Positions 61,075 through 64,000 of a DNA stretch of 64,000 nucleotides are shown piece by piece (positions within the stretch are counted from its first letter, which is position 1; every line of letters starts with the position of its first letter). The notes below the pieces were generated by a model. It saw only the letters and a program-made list of their open reading frames with translations. It was not told the DNA's origin and did no database searches. The stretch comes from Magicicada septendecula (Eukaryota > Arthropoda > Insecta > Hemiptera > Cicadidae). Made by a program: the position numbers and the translations under genes. The stretch is taken from assembly GCA_034769895.1 (NCBI GenBank), contig CM068369.1, positions 151,832,074 through 151,896,073 of the forward strand. Reading direction: 5' to 3'.

Positions 61075-61150
61075 ATTTGTGGGGATCGAACCAGCAGCAA
61101 CAGTATTAAGTGGATTACTACGGGTTTCGTGCCCCAGACTAAGGCAATGA
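61075..61150 (-). repeat. tRNA-like / SINE head fragment
   Basis: On the minus strand GGTTCGATCC (plus 61083-61092) is a good pol III B box, about 50 nt downstream of GCCTTAGTCTGG, a plausible degenerate A box. I could not fold a full cloverleaf with a clear anticodon stem, so I do not call a tRNA gene. Confidence 0.3.
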
Positions 61151-61460
61151 TAAAATTAACAACGGCTAGATAAACAAAACCGCCGAATTGACGACATTTA
61201 CACGGCCGTGTAAAATAAATGTTTTGTTCCCTCCTGTTCTACCTTGTGCTGATAACAACGTCATTCTGACAAAAACGTATTGTTTCTATAACCACATTTG
61301 TCAAACGGTTTTTAATGAAATTTTATATAATACTTAATGTTGTTATAGACCTACAAAGTATTTTAAAATGTTTGCGTCATAAATAGTTTGTTTAGTAAAT
61401 ACTACACATAGTAATTTTCAAAATTACATTAAATAAATTTTAGTATCGCTACGCCAATTA
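61151..61460. other. AT-rich non-coding DNA
   Basis: Nothing recognised. Confidence 0.5.
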
Positions 61461-61932
61461 TGTAACGCTCTCGAAAAGTCTGCAGGTGGAGTTACACTTT
61501 TCTCGACTAGCCCAGCGTGCGACGTCTGTTCAAGGCCGTGAAGTCAACTATCACTCTAGACTGTTCTAGTATTTGTAGCAACGCAAATTACTCTGGCACG
61601 CCGCCAAAAAATGCAAAATTATTCTGGAACATACCGCGCTATATATAAGAAACAGCGGCCGGCTTAGTTAGTTAGGTTAGTTGGTTACAGTGGACGATAT
61701 CTTTAGTGCGGATCAAGTGATTGTTACTGGTTAGTGGAAAGTGATTAGTGTGTTATAATTAGTACGGAACCCAATTAGTTGACATTATTATTACGTGTGG
61801 ACAAATTTAACTTGAATATTGTATGAGAGTACGTTGTTGATTTCACATTGTTATATGTGACTAATGAAAGCTGGTAATTAGTGATTTCATTGGTGTCTTG
61901 TATTTTTTTTCCACCGTGAGACCGTCGTAACT
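61461..61932 (+). mobile_element. Degenerate solo Gypsy LTR
   Basis: It starts TGTAACGC and ends GTCGTAACT. The second half is colinear with the LTRs at 979 and 29024: TTAACTTGAATATTGTATGAG, then GGTAATTAGTGATTTCATTG and ACCGTCGTAAC. A TATATATAAG box lies near 61640. No 4-bp duplication can be read with these ends, so the termini may be mutated. It is solo; no gag or pol follows directly. Confidence 0.72.
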
Positions 61933-62019
61933 GTATGTTAAATATAAATAAACTATGCTAATTTTAGTAAACATTAATATTACTATATCTGCTCATAAGT
62001 AATCCTAAGATGTCAGAAA

Positions 62020-62350
62020 GCCTCTGCAAAAGCTTTTGTTTCGATTATCCTGCTTTACGGACGTAAAATCTAGGCTTTGCAGAAGAAGAAGGCCCGGCTG
62101 GAGACAGCTGACAGCGAGGTCTCCCAACGTTCACATCTACATAGAACGACAAGGAATTGTCACCAGCGGAAAAGGAAAACTGCTACGTGTCGACTCCTTG
62201 GGTCCATTACCACGAGGTGTTCATCTGTTGACACATCTTATCGTCTGCACAAATGCCTTTATGAATAAAGGGTGTTAAGCTAGACCCTATGACTTATTTC
62301 ACAACCAAGGCAATGGTGTATGCTATTCTCGTAAAGTATATCTAGAAAAT
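62020..62350 (+). pseudogene. Decayed Ty3/Gypsy integrase core relic
   Basis: One frame gives VDSLGPLPRGVHLLTHLIVC, and after a one-base shift VKLDPMTYFTTKAMVYAIL. The sequence VDxLGPLPRG, a hydrophobic beta strand, then KLYPxxxxTTKA matches the start of the integrase catalytic core, including its first Asp, in Ty3/Gypsy elements. Just upstream (62030-62090) ILLYGRKI and LQKKKARLETAD resemble a LINE RT C-terminus, possibly an adjacent relic. Frames are broken throughout. Confidence 0.45.
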
Positions 62351-62831
62351 GGAGCCTTTAAGAAGATGTTTCAATACTTAGTGACACGAAAAGCAGTTAC
62401 ATTATATAATACAGTCAGCTGTACTCTCTGACGTCTATTCGGCGACCTCTGGGAAACCTCGCTGAGAAGGTCAATAAGGATCTTTGACTGTTGTTTCGAA
62501 CGTATTGTCATGATAGGCGACATCTGTGGCCTAGCTATGCACGGTTTTCCGAGTAGTCACTCAACAGGATTACAATGCTACCAAAGGGATCCCCACCTTT
62601 ATAACTGCACTCAGGTAAACAAACCACTAGGTTTTGGAACAAGCAGGCCTGTACAAGGAGACTGGATGTTCACAACTTACCACTGCCGTCGAACATAAAA
62701 AGAGAATTGGTTGGCTTATCAAGAGGCCAAGTATTTAATGAATTTCCCCTTATACGATAAAAATTCCAAGTTTCCAGGTGAAACGGTCTGAAAATAACAC
62801 ATAAGGGAAATTCTTCAGACTATTCAATAGA
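62351..62831. other. Unresolved, less AT-rich sequence
   Basis: May continue the retroelement relic; a 62-codon frame (62510-62698) has no recognisable domain. Confidence 0.35.
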
Positions 62832-63004
62832 CCTTCTTCTTCTTCTTCTTCTTCTTCTTCTTCTTCTTCTTCTTCTTCTTCTTCTTCTTCTTCTTCTTCT
62901 TCTTCTTCTTCTTCCTCTTCCTCTTCCTCTTCCTCTTCCTCTTCCTCTTCCTCTTCCTCTTCCTCTTCCTCTTCCTCTTCCTCTTTTTCTTGTTATTCTT
63001 CTTC

Positions 63005-63036
<32 letters not shown>

Positions 63037-63056
63037 CTTCTTCTTCTTCTTCTTCT
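62832..63056. repeat. (TTC)n(TTCCTC)n(TTC)n polypyrimidine tract
   Basis: A 225-bp tract of TTC, then TTCCTC hexamers (62914-62982), then TTC again, nearly free of purines on this strand. Confidence 0.97.
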
Positions 63057-64000
63057 GAACTTTAAGTATTAGGCTCATTGCTTGTTCCACTACCTTTGCT
63101 TTCTTCCGCATGCTAAATGCATACAGCCAGGACTCGCTATATACGACTGTCAACAGGGATGCTGCAGAATTTAATGCCTGAATTAGACAATTGTATACTT
63201 TACAGTTACTATTTATTGGTAATTTACAGGCATTAAAATACTGAATTTTTATAAACCAAACTCTTGGTGACTATCTTAATGATTCGTCCTGTGCGCTAGA
63301 CATTAGCCTACATTACGACTTGTAGTATTGTTCTAGTTATTGAAGAGTAAGCCAACTACAAATACTATGTGATATTCAACTCGCATCTAAAATAAACATA
63401 TATCTTACATTATTTTAAGAAGCAAACATCGTTCTGTGAGAATAACATTCTAAAAACATTTAATATTTCAATGCTTTTAATTGTAATGTTAGCTGAGGAC
63501 TTGATGTGGACTTTCCGGTTTTAGAACGTGAAATGAAATACTCAGTATCAACAGTATCAAAAGAAATACAGTAGAGCGTCAGACATCCGACCGTCAAACA
63601 TCTGATATTGCTGAAAAAATAAATTTGCAAATTCTGAAAAAATATTATTGTACCCTCGAGACTCATATTCAACCTATTTTCCGATACAGTTTTATGTTAA
63701 CTATTTAATGCTGCATCAGTTCGCATTACCAAAAGGGATACAAACAAATAATTTGAATGAGGTTAATGAAAACAATAGATATTTACACACGTGAATATCC
63801 ATGCACTTTACCTCATAGTAATATTACATCTGACAATTTGGACAAAAGGGAAGTTTTGAAACAAAGTGATAATGACAGGATAAAACAGACACTTCAGCGT
63901 ATCTTAAGTATTCTAGAGAGTCTTATAAAAGATGGTTACACTGGTTTAGATTAGATTTTTGAACAGCTGAAATTGCATACTTTACGTAAAGAAAGATACA
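63057..64000. other. AT-rich non-coding DNA
   Basis: A 65-codon frame at 63757-63954 ends DNDRIKQTLQRILSILESL and a few more residues; it is amphipathic but unrecognised and has no splice or promoter support. Confidence 0.4.

Noticed and set aside
61075..61150. A tRNA gene on the minus strand
   Set aside because: The B box is good, but I could not identify a convincing acceptor stem or anticodon arm; a SINE or tRNA relic is more likely.
63757..63954. 65-codon ORF with an amphipathic C-terminal helix
   Set aside because: No recognisable family or transcript-like context.

Overview
The window reads as a nuclear genome segment of an arthropod, most likely an insect with a large, repeat-rich genome. 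It is AT-rich, crowded with long GT, CT, GA, ATT and TTC microsatellites, and holds arthropod-type Ty3/Gypsy, Ty1/Copia, Jockey and RTE-like retroelements. I see no operons, bacterial genes, CRISPR array or rRNA, and no complete host protein-coding gene. Species cannot be fixed from sequence alone; the mix would fit a hemimetabolous insect such as a cockroach, termite, stick insect or bug.

Layout. 1-3.6 kb: CT microsatellite, then a gag-only Gypsy-type LTR element (979-3552, TSD ATAC). 4-6 kb: fragments of dispersed repeats and a 41-bp minisatellite. 6.8-7.6 kb: a short RTE-like LINE whose 5' part is inverted, with a perfect 13-bp TSD. 8.7-28.9 kb: mostly unannotatable AT-rich DNA with microsatellites, a LINE relic (16.7-17.2 kb), a possible 79-nt exon (20.0 kb), a short signal-peptide-like ORF (13.3 kb), a dispersed repeat (24.9-25.4 kb) and a 24-bp minisatellite. 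29.0-29.6 kb: a solo Gypsy LTR inside an AT repeat. 30.4-32.2 kb: a minus-strand LINE fragment with endonuclease and partial RT. 32.5-33.5 kb: a microsatellite-rich dispersed repeat. 33.5-33.85 kb: a cluster of CACGTG sites upstream of a broken MADF-domain exon. 34.2 kb: a perfect 35-bp inverted repeat. 34.6-40.7 kb: a full-length but dead Gypsy element. 41.5-46.4 kb: a young but dead Copia element on the minus strand. 47.0-47.5 kb: a second dispersed-repeat copy. 48.0-52.8 kb: a minus-strand Jockey LINE whose ORF1 is split by a second 5'-inverted RTE-like LINE with its own 13-bp TSD. 53.9-54.5 kb: another copy of the GT-associated repeat. 55-64 kb: SINE-like and tRNA-like pieces, a 0.6-kb retroposon with a 12-bp TSD, a degenerate LTR, an integrase relic and a 225-bp polypurine/polypyrimidine tract.

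All mobile-element ORFs checked are broken, so none of the copies can supply its own proteins. I found no convincing undescribed molecular system. The most informative structures are the two independently inserted, 5'-inverted copies of one LINE family, which meet at the same terminal sequence and appear to mark the element's true 5' end; the nested LINE insertion; the four related Gypsy LTR loci, two of which hit ATAT targets; and the MADF relic with its helically phased CACGTG cluster.
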